Shown here: positions 52,780-62,840 of the stretch, one piece after another | How positions within the stretch are numbered: position 1 is the first letter of the stretch | Layout: every line of letters begins with the position of its first letter | Source: Clavaria fumosa | Lineage: Eukaryota; Basidiomycota; Agaricomycetes; Agaricales; Clavariaceae | NCBI GenBank assembly: GCA_951802425.1 | Contig: OX637804.1 | Location: forward strand, 868,001-932,000 | Direction: 5' to 3' | DNA length: 64,000 nt | Position numbers and translations under genes: made by a program | The notes under the pieces: model-generated | What the model was told of the DNA's origin: nothing | What the model saw: only the letters and a program-made list of their open reading frames with translations | The model's database searches: none

Positions 52780-53000
52780 CACAGGCTCTCCTGCTGGGTG
52801 CAGGTGAGGAGGAAGTGTCTGATGGTCTCCTCCCCTTGTTCACAATATGGGCATAGTGGGCTGTCAGCAGCACCTCAGATGTTCTTTCAAAGGGGCATGG
52901 CTGGTTCAAAGCTGTAAGAGTATTGGTGAGTGCAACCTTGGTAGGTCTTCAATGAGCTGTAGGAATCCTTTTGAGGGCATGGAGTCATCAATGTGTTTGA
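52780..53000 (-). pseudogene. Old LINE ORF2 tail fragment
   Basis: Minus strand reads IDDSMPSKGFLQLIEDLPRL, LLQL, APLKEHL and SPLCPYCEQGEETIRHFLLTC, a CCHC knuckle equivalent to the one at 38786-39122. Stops are present and CpG is absent, so this is an ancient, unrelated copy. Sequence to about 53400 may contain more of it but cannot be read. Confidence 0.6.
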
Positions 53001-55962
53001 TAGCAGGACTCACAGTCAAGTCAATGGGCTTATTGAATGGGTGAGCATCCCTTGTCATTTGTCCAGACATGCATTATTAATAATTGCCCACATCAAGGCT
53101 CACAATATCATTGACCTGAGTAGTTCCTCCTTGGGTCAACCTCCCAGTGACAGTGCCACCATGACCATCCCCTCTATGACCCCTCCCTTACTTGCTGAGT
53201 TTTCTCAACATACTCAAGGGGTTGTTTGTGCTGAGTACTTCAGTTGCACACCAGACATAGAACAATGCTGTTGTCCATGAGATTTTTGCAATGTAGAGTT
53301 GATGTCTTGACATATCTACCATCTGAAACCCTACAATTTGTGTGAGGACCCTTGTGCTTGCAAAGAGCCACAGCTCCATGTATCCTATTCACGTATGCTT
53401 GAGAGGCTGGTCTAGCAGAGGAAGATCAAATGCTTACACTGTCCAAGCCTCTCAATTAGCACTAAAGTCTTGCAATGTCTGAAGGTATGAAGCTTGCTTG
53501 GCCTGAGACCCCATCATTTGATTAAGTCAAGCAGTTGCAAATTTTTCATGGCCAAACTGAAAGATTGAGATGCATCAGTAATGAGAGTTCAGATAAACAC
53601 TTTACATGTAAACATTGATTTCAGTAATCATTACTTCTCCAGAGTCCAAATTTTAAAGGAAATTCAAGTGTCAAGTGAGCATGAGGCTCAGCACTGTCCA
53701 TGCAATTGATACAGATATACAAGCCATTGAGGATGAACTGTTGGAGTGAATGTCCTGTGATAAAAGAGAAATGTCATTTTTCACTGTGTAAAGGTCAATT
53801 CCATGTCATTGAGCCTCACCAACAAACATGCATCAGACACCTTCCAGTGGAAAAATGACATTTGTTATGGCAAGATATGTGAATTGCAGAGGTGCACTTC
53901 AGCAATCCCTTCCACCATCATTTTGCTCTTTCCTGTAAAGATTTCCTCAGTGAGAGAGATAACACTGCCATGTCTTGCTCAATTAATTTGACCTGGTTGA
54001 AAGTAGCATGCAATGAGTACTTTGGGACAGAATTTTAGCTGCACCTTCTTTGTCCAACCTGCTAGCCTACCCCTGCCCATCAGGTATCCCTCTGAGACAG
54101 AGTTTATAGAGGGTTGATTCCAGTTGACTCCTGTACACATGAAAAGCCTGCATCCTCTCATCAGGCACTGAATGCAGCAAGGCTGACTTGGGAGACAGCT
54201 GTGTGTGTCAGGCCAGCACCATAATTGCAAAGAGGAGCTCAGCTTGGCCTTCATTGAGAGCAGAAACCAACCCTGCAACCCCTATAGTGACAGATGCATC
54301 CTCTCATTCCTCCTATGACTGATTACTAAACAAAGTGTGCAGGAGCTAATTCAGCACAGAGCTCATTGTCACCTGGATTTCCTGCCCTCAGTTCAAGTAT
54401 GCTCTGCAAAATTCAGAGTGAGTACAAGAGATCATTGCACATAGCCCAGCAAAGTTGAATACCCTGTATACCAAATCCAGATTAAATCCCTTCCAACCCA
54501 ATGACCCATTTCTTATGGGGACTGTTCCTGACACCCAGTCTTGCTGTAACTTCTTTCCCAGACTCACTCTCATCACTTGTAGATGCTGCATCAGATAGGT
54601 CTGGCACAGATTCTTGAGTTGCACAGTGCAAAGCAGGTATGACTCTCTTTCTCTTCTGGGATGTTCATCAGACAGTGCAAGGTTCTGAGGGAATTGATAT
54701 AGGTAGAGGCATGAAACTTACTTTTTCCTCTACACCCACCTGAATGAAGGGTGAGTGCAGATGTTATTGTGGTCCAGCAGTACACACCTTTGCAGAATGC
54801 TAATCTTCCACCTGAAATGCTCAGATCACATTTACTGCAATAGTTATCAAATTAAGAGGGGAAACTTTAGCCTTCCATAGGCTTCCATAACATTCTTTAG
54901 CCTTCCATAGGCTTATGTAACATGATAGACCTTCCATAAGCCTGTAGAGGTACTCCATTTCCCTCATTTGACTTGTAACTGAATCAGAACATCATTATTG
55001 CCATAGAACAAAATCAAGGAGGTGAAGGAAATTACAAAGTATAGTAGAGCTCAGACTGAAGCACAGGTACTGTAAAACTATACATCCCTGGTCTTCTCAT
55101 AATAAAGACATGTGTGGGGAGCTGGGGATGGTCATGATAAAGAAGAAATTTGCTCTGGTCCTACATGAGTGACTGGACCAAAAGTAGCAGGTATAATTTG
55201 CCCATCTATCCACACTCCTATCATTGTCAGTTGGTGTGATGATAGATGACTCTACAGACATGGGGTTTTGCCTGGACATTGTCATTGGTCACAGTGATCA
55301 GGATAGCCTGCAGGCCAAAACCCATCCCAGGCTTTCACCTTTGGCTTGGCCTGGCCTGTCTTGGCTCATGGGTAGCCATTGACTTCTTGCGCACACCTTG
55401 CCTGCAACAGGTTGGATATATACACTTGAGATTGCATTGCATGCATTGGCTGTATAAAAAAAAAAAGGTGAGCAGACAGCATGCATGGAAGGGAAAAAGA
55501 ACAAAGAACCACATGCAATACCTCTCACTCCACAAAACCCCACTCTCCACACTGAAAAAAAGAGAAGGTAATGGGGTTGATGGGGTGGATTGTAATCCCC
55601 CAGGGAAGAGAGAGGAGGTCCTGCCCAGGAGGGAGGCCTGATCCATGTTGGCAATGGTGAAAAAGAACATTCTGGTTGGATAACATATTAGAGAATCTTT
55701 AATAGTGTAAAATTAAAAACATACTAGTGTCTGAGATGGTCTGAGTGGGGTGATAGAGAGTAGTGGTGGTGGTAGAAAGTAGTAGTGGTGGTAGAAAATA
55801 AGTGCATTCTGGGGGTGTGGCCTTGGTGTGGTGCAGGCATGTCCATTGTTGTCATGTGCTCATCACATGACACTTTGAACAATGCAGATGTGGCTCTTTG
55901 CTCTCTTATTCTTTCTTCTTTCTTATTCTAACTGCCATCCTCACACAACTAAACACTACACT
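53001..55962. other. CpG-depleted sequence without a recognisable gene
   Basis: Nearly 3 kb with almost no CpG, short frames on both strands and no family motif. A local triplication of the CTTTAGCCTTCCATAGGCTT type is at 54867-54945. Probably decayed transposon sequence. Confidence 0.5.
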
Positions 55963-56920
55963 CATGGACTCCCCCAACCTCCTCCCTAATGGAACTAGAG
56001 TTTGGATGTTTGGAGCCCAAGACATCTTGTATGGGACTGTTATTAAAACAGTAAGGATGGCTGATGAGACATAGTTGGTGGAAATTGAGGTGGATGGGGA
56101 GGATCCTAGCAAGCCTAGGACCTTGCCTGTAGCCACTGTCTATCAGATGAGTAAGTGACCTTCTCTTTGTCTTCTTCTGTTTACTAACTTGCTTCTAGTG
56201 TGACAACATCTTATGGTCTTTTTGTACACCCATTCAAACCCTGACAATGGGGATATGCACTGTGCCCCTGGCATTGGATTGGAGATTGGTCAGGTACAGC
56301 CTTAGTTGGATTTTACGGCTTTTTTATCTGATGGCTCTTAGTTCCTGGAAGAGATTATCAGTGCAGATGTGAAATCATTTGCAAAGGAATCACATCCAAT
56401 CCTTGTTATGCTAGTCTGTGGTCAGGTCTGGGAAAATCCTAAGGCCACTCAAGCAATCCAAACATATGCCAAGAGGTGAATTCATTACTGTATATGTAGA
56501 CATTCAATTAAAATACCTAGCAAAACCTTCTAATGGATTATTGGCTTCAGCCAACCAAACTTCTACCTGCACCTGTTCTTGATGAAGTTGGCAGTTAAGA
56601 CTTACATTGAATGCTGCTCAATCAGTAGGATTGTCCCTGACCTACTCAAGAAAGAAGAAGGCCTTGGTGCACATACCTTGGTTATAACTCTCAGCCCCAG
56701 CTTTGGGCTCAAATTCTTCTGGTGCCACAAGACCCTCCATCCACTTGGCAAGCTCATTCTGCTTCAGTGCCCAAAATGTGCCATCCCACTATGGTTGGCC
56801 AGAGGGTAGGCACATACAAGGCATTCTGCCCCTGTGGATTTATGGTTGAGAAGGATGCAAAGATTGCTGATGCTACACTGCCCCAGGCAGCTGATGGAAG
56901 CATTATTGGCTGGGGTTAAT
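55963..56920 (+). pseudogene. Spliced hypothetical protein with CPKC/CPCG pair, broken
   Basis: Exon-like blocks: MDSPNLLPNGTRVWMFGAQD and VEIEVDGEDPSKPRTLPVAT with a TAG between (about 56088); donor GTAAGT near 56150; HCAPGIGLEIGQ, intron 56295-56340, then FLEEIISADVKSFAKESHP and VCGQVWENPKATQAIQ, a donor near 56476, SQPNFYLHLFLMKLAVKTYIE, then FWCHKTLHPLGKLILLQCPKC and, after another shift, YKAFCPCGFMVEKDA. It recalls a recurrent basidiomycete hypothetical family with a C-terminal zinc-ribbon-like cysteine pair, but I cannot name a function. CpG-depleted; non-functional. Confidence 0.45.
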
Positions 56921-57269
56921 GGCTTTGGTTTGGAAGCCCTGTAGCAGTAAACAAGGCCTGGAATGCTCCCTGAAGTGTGTACAATATCTCCTAGTTGCTA
57001 CTTATGGCATGCTAGATGTTCAACACATGGCCCTAGTTTGTAATTGACATATGTTTTCTTTTGTGACTGTCCCAATATGTTTTCATTTGTAACAAAGAAT
57101 AAGGTCTTGGTCTCAAAATCCATTTTGATGAGACAGCTAATGGTGAGGAGGGGATGAAGGCAGAGAATTGAATAATGTATGTGGTGAAAATAAAGTGACT
57201 AGAGGATGAGCTATTTTACTGATGAATCTGGCCCTAAAGAAAGGCATTGTTTGACTAAATCTTTTGGCT

Positions 57270-58046
57270 ATACATGCCCTGCATCATCCACCCAGCAGTA
57301 TCCTTTCCAAAATAGCTGAGAACCACCTTCCCCATAAACATGGCATAACATATATGATCCCCTTCTCCCCTTCATGTATGAACACATTGGCACAAAATGC
57401 CACAACTGTGCCACTTGGATAATCAAGGTTTAAGCCAAGCTCCTGTAAATGCAGCTTGGCATTTTAATAGCTGCCAACAGTAGCAAGCAGATCATACCAA
57501 GCATGGCTTCCCTTTCAGTCAATGTGAGGCTTTGTCATCCTATTTGCCATGACAGAAATTCCAGTGAAAACAGAGGACCAAAGGGATGCCTTTTGATTGG
57601 TGAGTTCATCTTCTCTGAGTCTTGCTAGCATATCCTTTCCAGCCTGGTAAAGTTCTGGATGGGCAAGTTCCATGACATCATTCAGAATGGCCATAACTGA
57701 TTTGGAAGAGAGCAACCACTGCTCAGCCTCTTGGCTATTTAAGCTCAAGGAGGGTTTCAGGGGCCATTTTTCTGTCCAAAGGCTATGGGTCAATAATGAG
57801 GGCTGGCAGATCAAGTAATGGTAAACCTAACTCAAATACTATGCCCTTGAGCAAACCATCCAGCTGAATATGTCTCAACACCTGGTGGAAGCTTCTGGTT
57901 GGATGGGCTTCTATAAAATTCTTGTGATCTTTCCTCCATGAGACCTTGACATCCATGTGTGGTGCTTTGACCTGCAAAGACATCTTCTTGGCAATGTGAT
58001 GCATTGCTCTGATGAGCTCCACCTTCATGCATAAGACTTCAGACAT
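57270..58046 (-). pseudogene. TET/JBP-like 2-oxoglutarate/Fe(II) dioxygenase, decayed
   Basis: From 58046 down: MHHIAKKMSLQVKAPHMDVK, HPTRSFHQVLRHIQLDGLLK, a frameshift near 57795, then VFTGISVMANRMTKPHID with the His-x-Asp iron motif, a TGA, GSHAWYDLLATVGSY, a TAA, LQELGLNLDYPSGTVVAFCA, NVFIH (distal His), and after another shift GEGDHICYAMFMGKVV. The pattern of His-x-Asp, W(Y/F)DLL, a GT(V/I)V turn, distal His and GD(R)(I/V)C(Y/H)A is that of the fungal TET/JBP family that oxidises 5-methylcytosine, reported to be expanded in basidiomycetes together with KDZ transposons. The Arg expected after Gly-Asp is His here, itself a CpG-type change. Non-functional; the family call needs a profile search. 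Confidence 0.5.
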
Positions 58047-58297
58047 GTGAGTTTAATGATAAGATTTACCTGATGATGAGGCAGCAGCAATCCTGGAAGA
58101 TACCAGAGAATGATGCAGCCTTTGCAGTCCACTACAGTGGTGGGCTGATCAATGTGTCCTAGTGTGGGGGTTGGAAATTTCAATCTGGCACTACTTGAGG
58201 CAGCAGCCTACTCTTCAATATTCCAGTCAAGGTAATCTATTCCTGAGCCCAGATGGGATGGGAGACAGGCATTGAGAAATGCAGATGCAATGACTTT

Positions 58298-59305
58298 TAG
58301 TGTTTTAAAGTCTGGTTAAGTCTGGTATTTTTATGTAATTATGCTTAACTGGGACTGAACTGGTTAGCCCTTGTGTTTATTTCAAGAACAACTGGACCAA
58401 GACTGGTATTAACCAGTTCTATTGGCCTTTTTTTCAGTCTATTAACCAGTCAAATCAGTCTGACCACAAACCAGTCCAGTCCAGTTTTTCCTCTAAAAAA
58501 AGCATGAACTGCAGCTGAATGTATCATACTCCTCAAAACAAGTCTCTAATCTACCAATGGGGGCAACTCATCACCACCAAAATCCATATCCTCAGAGACT
58601 GGGACCTCAATTGGGGAGATAGGCCTGATAGGTACAGAGTCAGATGGAATTGTGTGATACCAAGTCCACTTACTGGTTGAATCTAAGGGCAGTGAGCATG
58701 GCAGCATTACTCTCACCATTGTCCATAAGTATCCAGTTATTCAATAAAGCTTTGAACTATATAATCATTAATGATCATGCAAAATAAACACAGATATCAT
58801 TATTCATGATAATGCAGACCATGAAGAACTCAACAACAGTCTTGTGGAAGGGGATGGGTTGGCCAAGAAACAAGGAGTGGGAAAGGGTGTTAATTGTCCA
58901 GAACAGAAGGACAGTGGCATTGGCATTGCTGGATAGAGCAACACAATCACTAACAAGTCTCTTGAGGATTGGGAAGTCTGAGCAATGATCCTAGAAGTAA
59001 AATTTAGTGTGGCTGATAACAGCAAAGCCTTGTGCTTACCCTCCACCATATCAGCATGGAGTTGGACCATTGCATTGTCTGAGTCTACTGATAAGTGGTC
59101 TGAAGCCTCTGCAGCATATTTGTATCTGAAGTCCAGTCCAGAACTGGTCAAAACTGGTTTTGACCAGTTAAATTAGAATTCTCAAATCAGAATGAACCTT
59201 AACTGACAGTTTCTAAAACTGAACCTGTGATCTGGTTTTTTTGCAGTTAAGTCCAGTCCAGTTTCAGTCTTTTTTCAGGTTCATGGACCAGACTTTTACA
59301 CACTA
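58298..59305. mobile_element. hAT-type non-autonomous element (1008 bp)
   Basis: Inverted ends TAGTGTTTTAAAGTCTGG (58298-58315) and, at the right, CCAGACTTTTACACACTA (59288-59305), 15 of 18 paired. Flanked by a perfect 8-bp duplication ATGACTTT (58290-58297 and 59306-59313). The subterminal regions are packed with CCAGTCC/GGACTGG-type words in both orientations. A minus-strand frame 59151-58804 (FRYKYAAEASDHLSVDSDNA) is unrecognised. Confidence 0.85.
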
Positions 59306-59313
59306 ATGACTTT

Positions 59314-59865
59314 CACCAGCTTCCTTTGATCCTCTTGAGCTGGTGTATGATTTTGAGGACAATTTTTTCTCTTTGTGTTGGCTTTCTGGAAATGACTGCT
59401 ATCCCTATGTATTGTCATCAGAATTTAGAGAATGAGAAGGGGGTTATACTTGAATTGCAAAGGCTGGGACTTGTTTTGGGGCTGGTTTTGCAGTCTATAC
59501 AGAAACCATTCCTGAATGGAGATAGCCTCTTTCATTATTTTCAGTCCTTTTGTGCTCCTAGGAAGCTCCCCATTTGCCCAAATATGATTCATCTTCCTGC
59601 AGGAGGAGCAAAGGGGCAGGAGCAACAATTGTGTGATCAAGTTTTCACCTGTCACATTGCATTTGTTGATTTATTTATTTATTGATTGTTATTTGTAGAT
59701 CATGTGATCATGTTGAGTGGTCATGTTGTGTTTATTGATTGCAAGGTTATCCTCCTATGTTGAGAGGCACTCAGAAACAAGAAGAAAGGGTGAGCCAAAA
59801 GTAGTGGGAGAGTATTTATTGTATAAAAAAAAGCCAGGGGGAGGAACACAGTTGCAAAAGATGTA
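59314..59865. other. CpG-depleted sequence, nothing recognised
   Basis: Short frames only. Contains TTTATTTATTTATTG near 59670, a simple AT repeat. Confidence 0.5.
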
Positions 59866-60429
59866 GGATCCCTTGGAGATTGAGGGCAAAGCCACAATCA
59901 CCATCAAAAGAACATCCAATGGCAACACCTGCTGGGGGTACCACACCACAGATGTATGAAGATGGCCTTGAAGAGAATCTAGAAGAGAGTCCTACTAAAT
60001 GATTTAAGTGGGGAAAGGTGAGAAACTTCCTTGGTGATTGATAGTTTCTTAATTGCATCCCAGACTCAAAATGACTTCCTAAGAGAGTGGGAAGAGGATG
60101 CCTGTGCTATTCATCTTGCTGAGTTGGTAGCACTTGAAGCACCACCTGAGAAGTTTGACTGCATCGTTTGCTTGCAGCCAACTGCTCTGTATCAGTGTTT
60201 TGATTGTGTTCAAGGCCGGGGCCTCCTCTGTCTTCATTACTGCCTAGGACAACAACAGCAACTTCTGTTTTGTCGCATCACCAGGTGGGATAGCAGGTGC
60301 TTTCAACATGATTGCTTAAGTCACCTTGGCCTTCCAATTTATTTTGGAAAGCCATGCCCAGCATATCTGGACTCTTCTCAAGACATGGCAATGGATCAAG
60401 ATATGGATGATAAATATCCAGACTCCTGA
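59866..60429 (+). pseudogene. KDZ transposase N-terminal region with CxC2 cysteine cluster
   Basis: Reads QNDFLREWEEDACAIHLAEL, CIVCLQPTALYQCFDCVQG, LLCLHYCLG, CRITRWDSRCFQHDCLSHLG and LPIYFGKPCP. The spaced C-x2-C...C-x2-C pairs followed by (I)xRWDxxxF and LxxLGL are the CxC2-type cysteine cluster found at the N-terminus of Kyakuja-Dileera-Zisupton transposases of fungi. An upstream block (about 59880-60000, EHPMATPAGGTTPQMYEDGL) may belong to the same protein, with an in-frame TGA after it. The catalytic domain is absent. Ends with an acidic tail and stop at 60429. Confidence 0.65.
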
Positions 60430-60715
60430 ACAGTGATTAGTATGAGGTTACTATTATGGAAAAGAGTGTTTGTACCTTCTGAACAATGCAAGTTGATAGG
60501 AGGGTCAGTCATGGGGCTGGCAGACTATATACCATTGCATGCAGTATGGTATCAAATAGGAAATGAAGAGGGCACTAGAAGCAGGGTTACAGTATGGTGC
60601 ACCTAGTGCTAAAGAAGGAAAGGCTGGTGACAGAGAATGGACAGAGGAGTGGCATATGAAAGAAGAAAGGCCAGAGGCTGTGCATGCAGGTGGGCACAGG
60701 TTTGAATATCTAACA

Positions 60716-61490
60716 CTCCCCCTTCAAACTGCACAGAGTCCCAGCACACTTGCAAAATGTTTGGCTTTTGTGCTTGGTAGTGCCTTGGTAGTGCCTTGGT
60801 AGTGCCTTGGTGAGGGTGTCCACTACCATCTTGTCAGTAGGGCAGTAGATTAGTTTGATAGAGCCATTCACAACAATTTAGCATATGAAATGATATATCA
60901 AATATTGATGTGTTTCATGTGGGCATGGAATTGCCCATCCTTGGTGAGGGCAAATGCAGATTGGTTATCACAGAACAGCAGGGTGGGAGTGTTGAGCAGT
61001 TGGAAGATCTTGCCAATGAGCTGTCAAAGCCACATGGCCTCTTTCACAGCATGTGTTGTGGCCACATACTTGGCTTTGGTTGTCAAGAGTGCCATGATCA
61101 CCCAATTTTTAGCAGCCCATGACATGGCTCCCCTGTCAATCAAAAATGCATACCTGCTTATAGCCCTTCTATGCTCCTGCAAGCTACCATTAGCATTGCT
61201 ACATCCCTCCAGGCCTCTGGATGAGCCTCCATAGGTGAGCTTCCAGTCTTTCATGCCTGAAAGGTATCTGAATACCTGTTTAAGTGCCTTCCAGTGTGGC
61301 TTTCTGGGTTGTTTGAGAACTGCACAAGTGTTGATACAGCAAATGTGATGTCTGGGTGGGTGGCAATGTCTGCCCACATCAACATTCCAAGCAGGCAGCG
61401 ATAAGGGAATTTCGACATATAGGTGATTTTATCAATGGCAGTGAGTGATTGTGAGTGCAAAAGGGTTCTGGAACAGTCCAAGGGTGAGGG
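60716..61490 (-). pseudogene. Ty1/Copia Pol C-terminus (RNase H) with polypurine tract
   Basis: Minus strand from about 61490: KITYMSKFPYRCLLGMLMWA, ATHPDITFAVSTLVQF, HWKALKQVFRYLSGMKDW, GLEGCSNANGSLQEHRRAIS, YAFLIDRGAMSWAAKN, YVATTHAVKEAMWL, then LLNTPTLLFCDNQSAFALTK, KHINI and a CPTDKMVVDTLTKALP end. A purine tract GAAGGGGGAGTG (60725-60714) runs into TGTTAGATATTC, the start of the 3' LTR at 60715. The upstream integrase and RT are missing. One or two stops and a frameshift. A complete LTR could not be delimited; it would occupy roughly 60450-60715. Confidence 0.75.
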
Positions 61491-61830
61491 AGAACTTTAC
61501 ACTCACCCACCCATTCCTCAGGAGTCCTCAGTACTCCTGAGGAGTGAGTGAGGAGTACTGAGGAGTAGTGAGGAGTGGGTGAGGAGTAGTGAGGACTCCT
61601 GAGGAGTGAGTCAGGACTCCTGAGGAGTGAGTCAGGACTCCTGAGGAGTGAGTCAGGACTCCTGAGGAGCCAGTCAGGACCCCTCCCAGCCAAATTGCTG
61701 TGAGGACTCCCCACTATTCCTCAGGAGTCCCAACTCAGTCAGGAGTTCTCAGTGCTCCATAAGGAGGAGTAGTGAGGAGTAGTAAGGAGTCCTGAGGAGC
61801 AGTCAGGAGTCATAAATGTTTTGGCAACTC
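61490..61830. repeat. CTCCTGAGGAG satellite, first block
   Basis: Tandem, partly palindromic units: ACTCCTGAGGAGTGAGTCAGG (21 bp) repeats about four times near 61600-61680, within a wider field of GAGGAGT and AGTACTGAGG words. The core ACTCCTGAGGAGT is an imperfect palindrome that could form cruciforms. Confidence 0.8.
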
Positions 61831-61897
61831 TCAGGATTGAACTCAGGCCTCCAGACAAAATGAGCCATGTACATTACCACTCAGCTAAATGGTCATT
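61823..61897 (-). repeat. tRNA-like (SINE-type or relic tRNA) sequence
   Basis: Minus strand: A-box-like TTAGCTGAGTGG (61888-61877) and B-box-like GAGTTCAATCC (61844-61834), within a 73-base tRNA-sized segment. Of the three tRNA-like units in the window it has the best box matches. It is embedded in the satellite field. Confidence 0.5.
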
Positions 61898-62009
61898 CTC
61901 ATAATATATAGATTGTATTTGTGGCCAAATGCAAAACATGAGGCACATACTAAAGGCCATCAATTGCATTCAGATGCTATTCTATGCTTTGTCATTTATA
62001 TTGGAACCA

Positions 62010-62235
62010 TGAGGAATGACAGGGAGGACCAAGGACTATTCAGGAGTCCTGAGGAATAGTAAGGAGTCCTGAGAAGTAGTGAGAAGTAAGGAGCTCTGAG
62101 GAATGGTGAGGAGTAATAAGGAATAGTGAGGAGTGGTGAGGAGTAGTAAGGGGGAGTGAGGAGTCTTCAGGAGCAGTGAAGAGTTTTCAGGCATGGTGAG
62201 GAGTCCTCAGGACTCTCTGGTACTCCTCACTGCAG
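62010..62235. repeat. GGAGTAGTGAGGAGT satellite, second block
   Basis: Degenerate continuation of the block at 61490-61830: GGAGTAGTGA, GGAGTCCTGA and GGAATAGTGA units. Together they flank the tRNA-like sequence. Confidence 0.7.
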
Positions 62236-62840
62236 ACCATGTTTGCTCTGTCCCTCTTGCAAATTTGCAGGTATATCCCTACATACCCTCTCTACATTTC
62301 TGCCTATTCATATTTTTCCATTCCCTTGCCATCCTGATGCTATTTGACCCTTACTTAGAAGGGGCTACTAGAGTAGTATTACTTAATTTAAAGAATGAAT
62401 AACCATTATCTCCTTTCATAAATTTGGAATTAAGGCATAGGAATCGAACAGTATCAACTGTGTCTCTGCACAATTCTTGGTTCTTGTTCTAGAGCCTCAC
62501 CTTCCTCAGTGGGTAGATTTCTTGTACTTTACTCAAGACAACAAACCAAGAATCAATGGTTTTCATGGCTATTGGTACAGAATGCATATGTAGAGTAGAG
62601 CAGTAGGTCTATAGACTAATGAGATGCATTTCTGGAGAGTTTCAAACACAGAGTAGGACTAAAGGTATGAAAAGCATGCACTTATCCTAACAATGAAAAG
62701 CATGCACTTATCCCAACAATGAGCAGCTGGCATCTGGACATATCTGAGGCTGGGCCAATCAGGAGTGGGGCCAGTGTCAGGAAAACAGGTGTCCAGAATA
62801 CTGGCAGAGGCCAGGGTACTTGTTTTTGGGGTGCAGGGGC
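62236..62840. other. No gene recognised
   Basis: Anonymous CpG-depleted sequence, with a short direct repeat of AAAAGCATGCACTTATCC(T/C) near 62667 and 62695. Confidence 0.5.
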
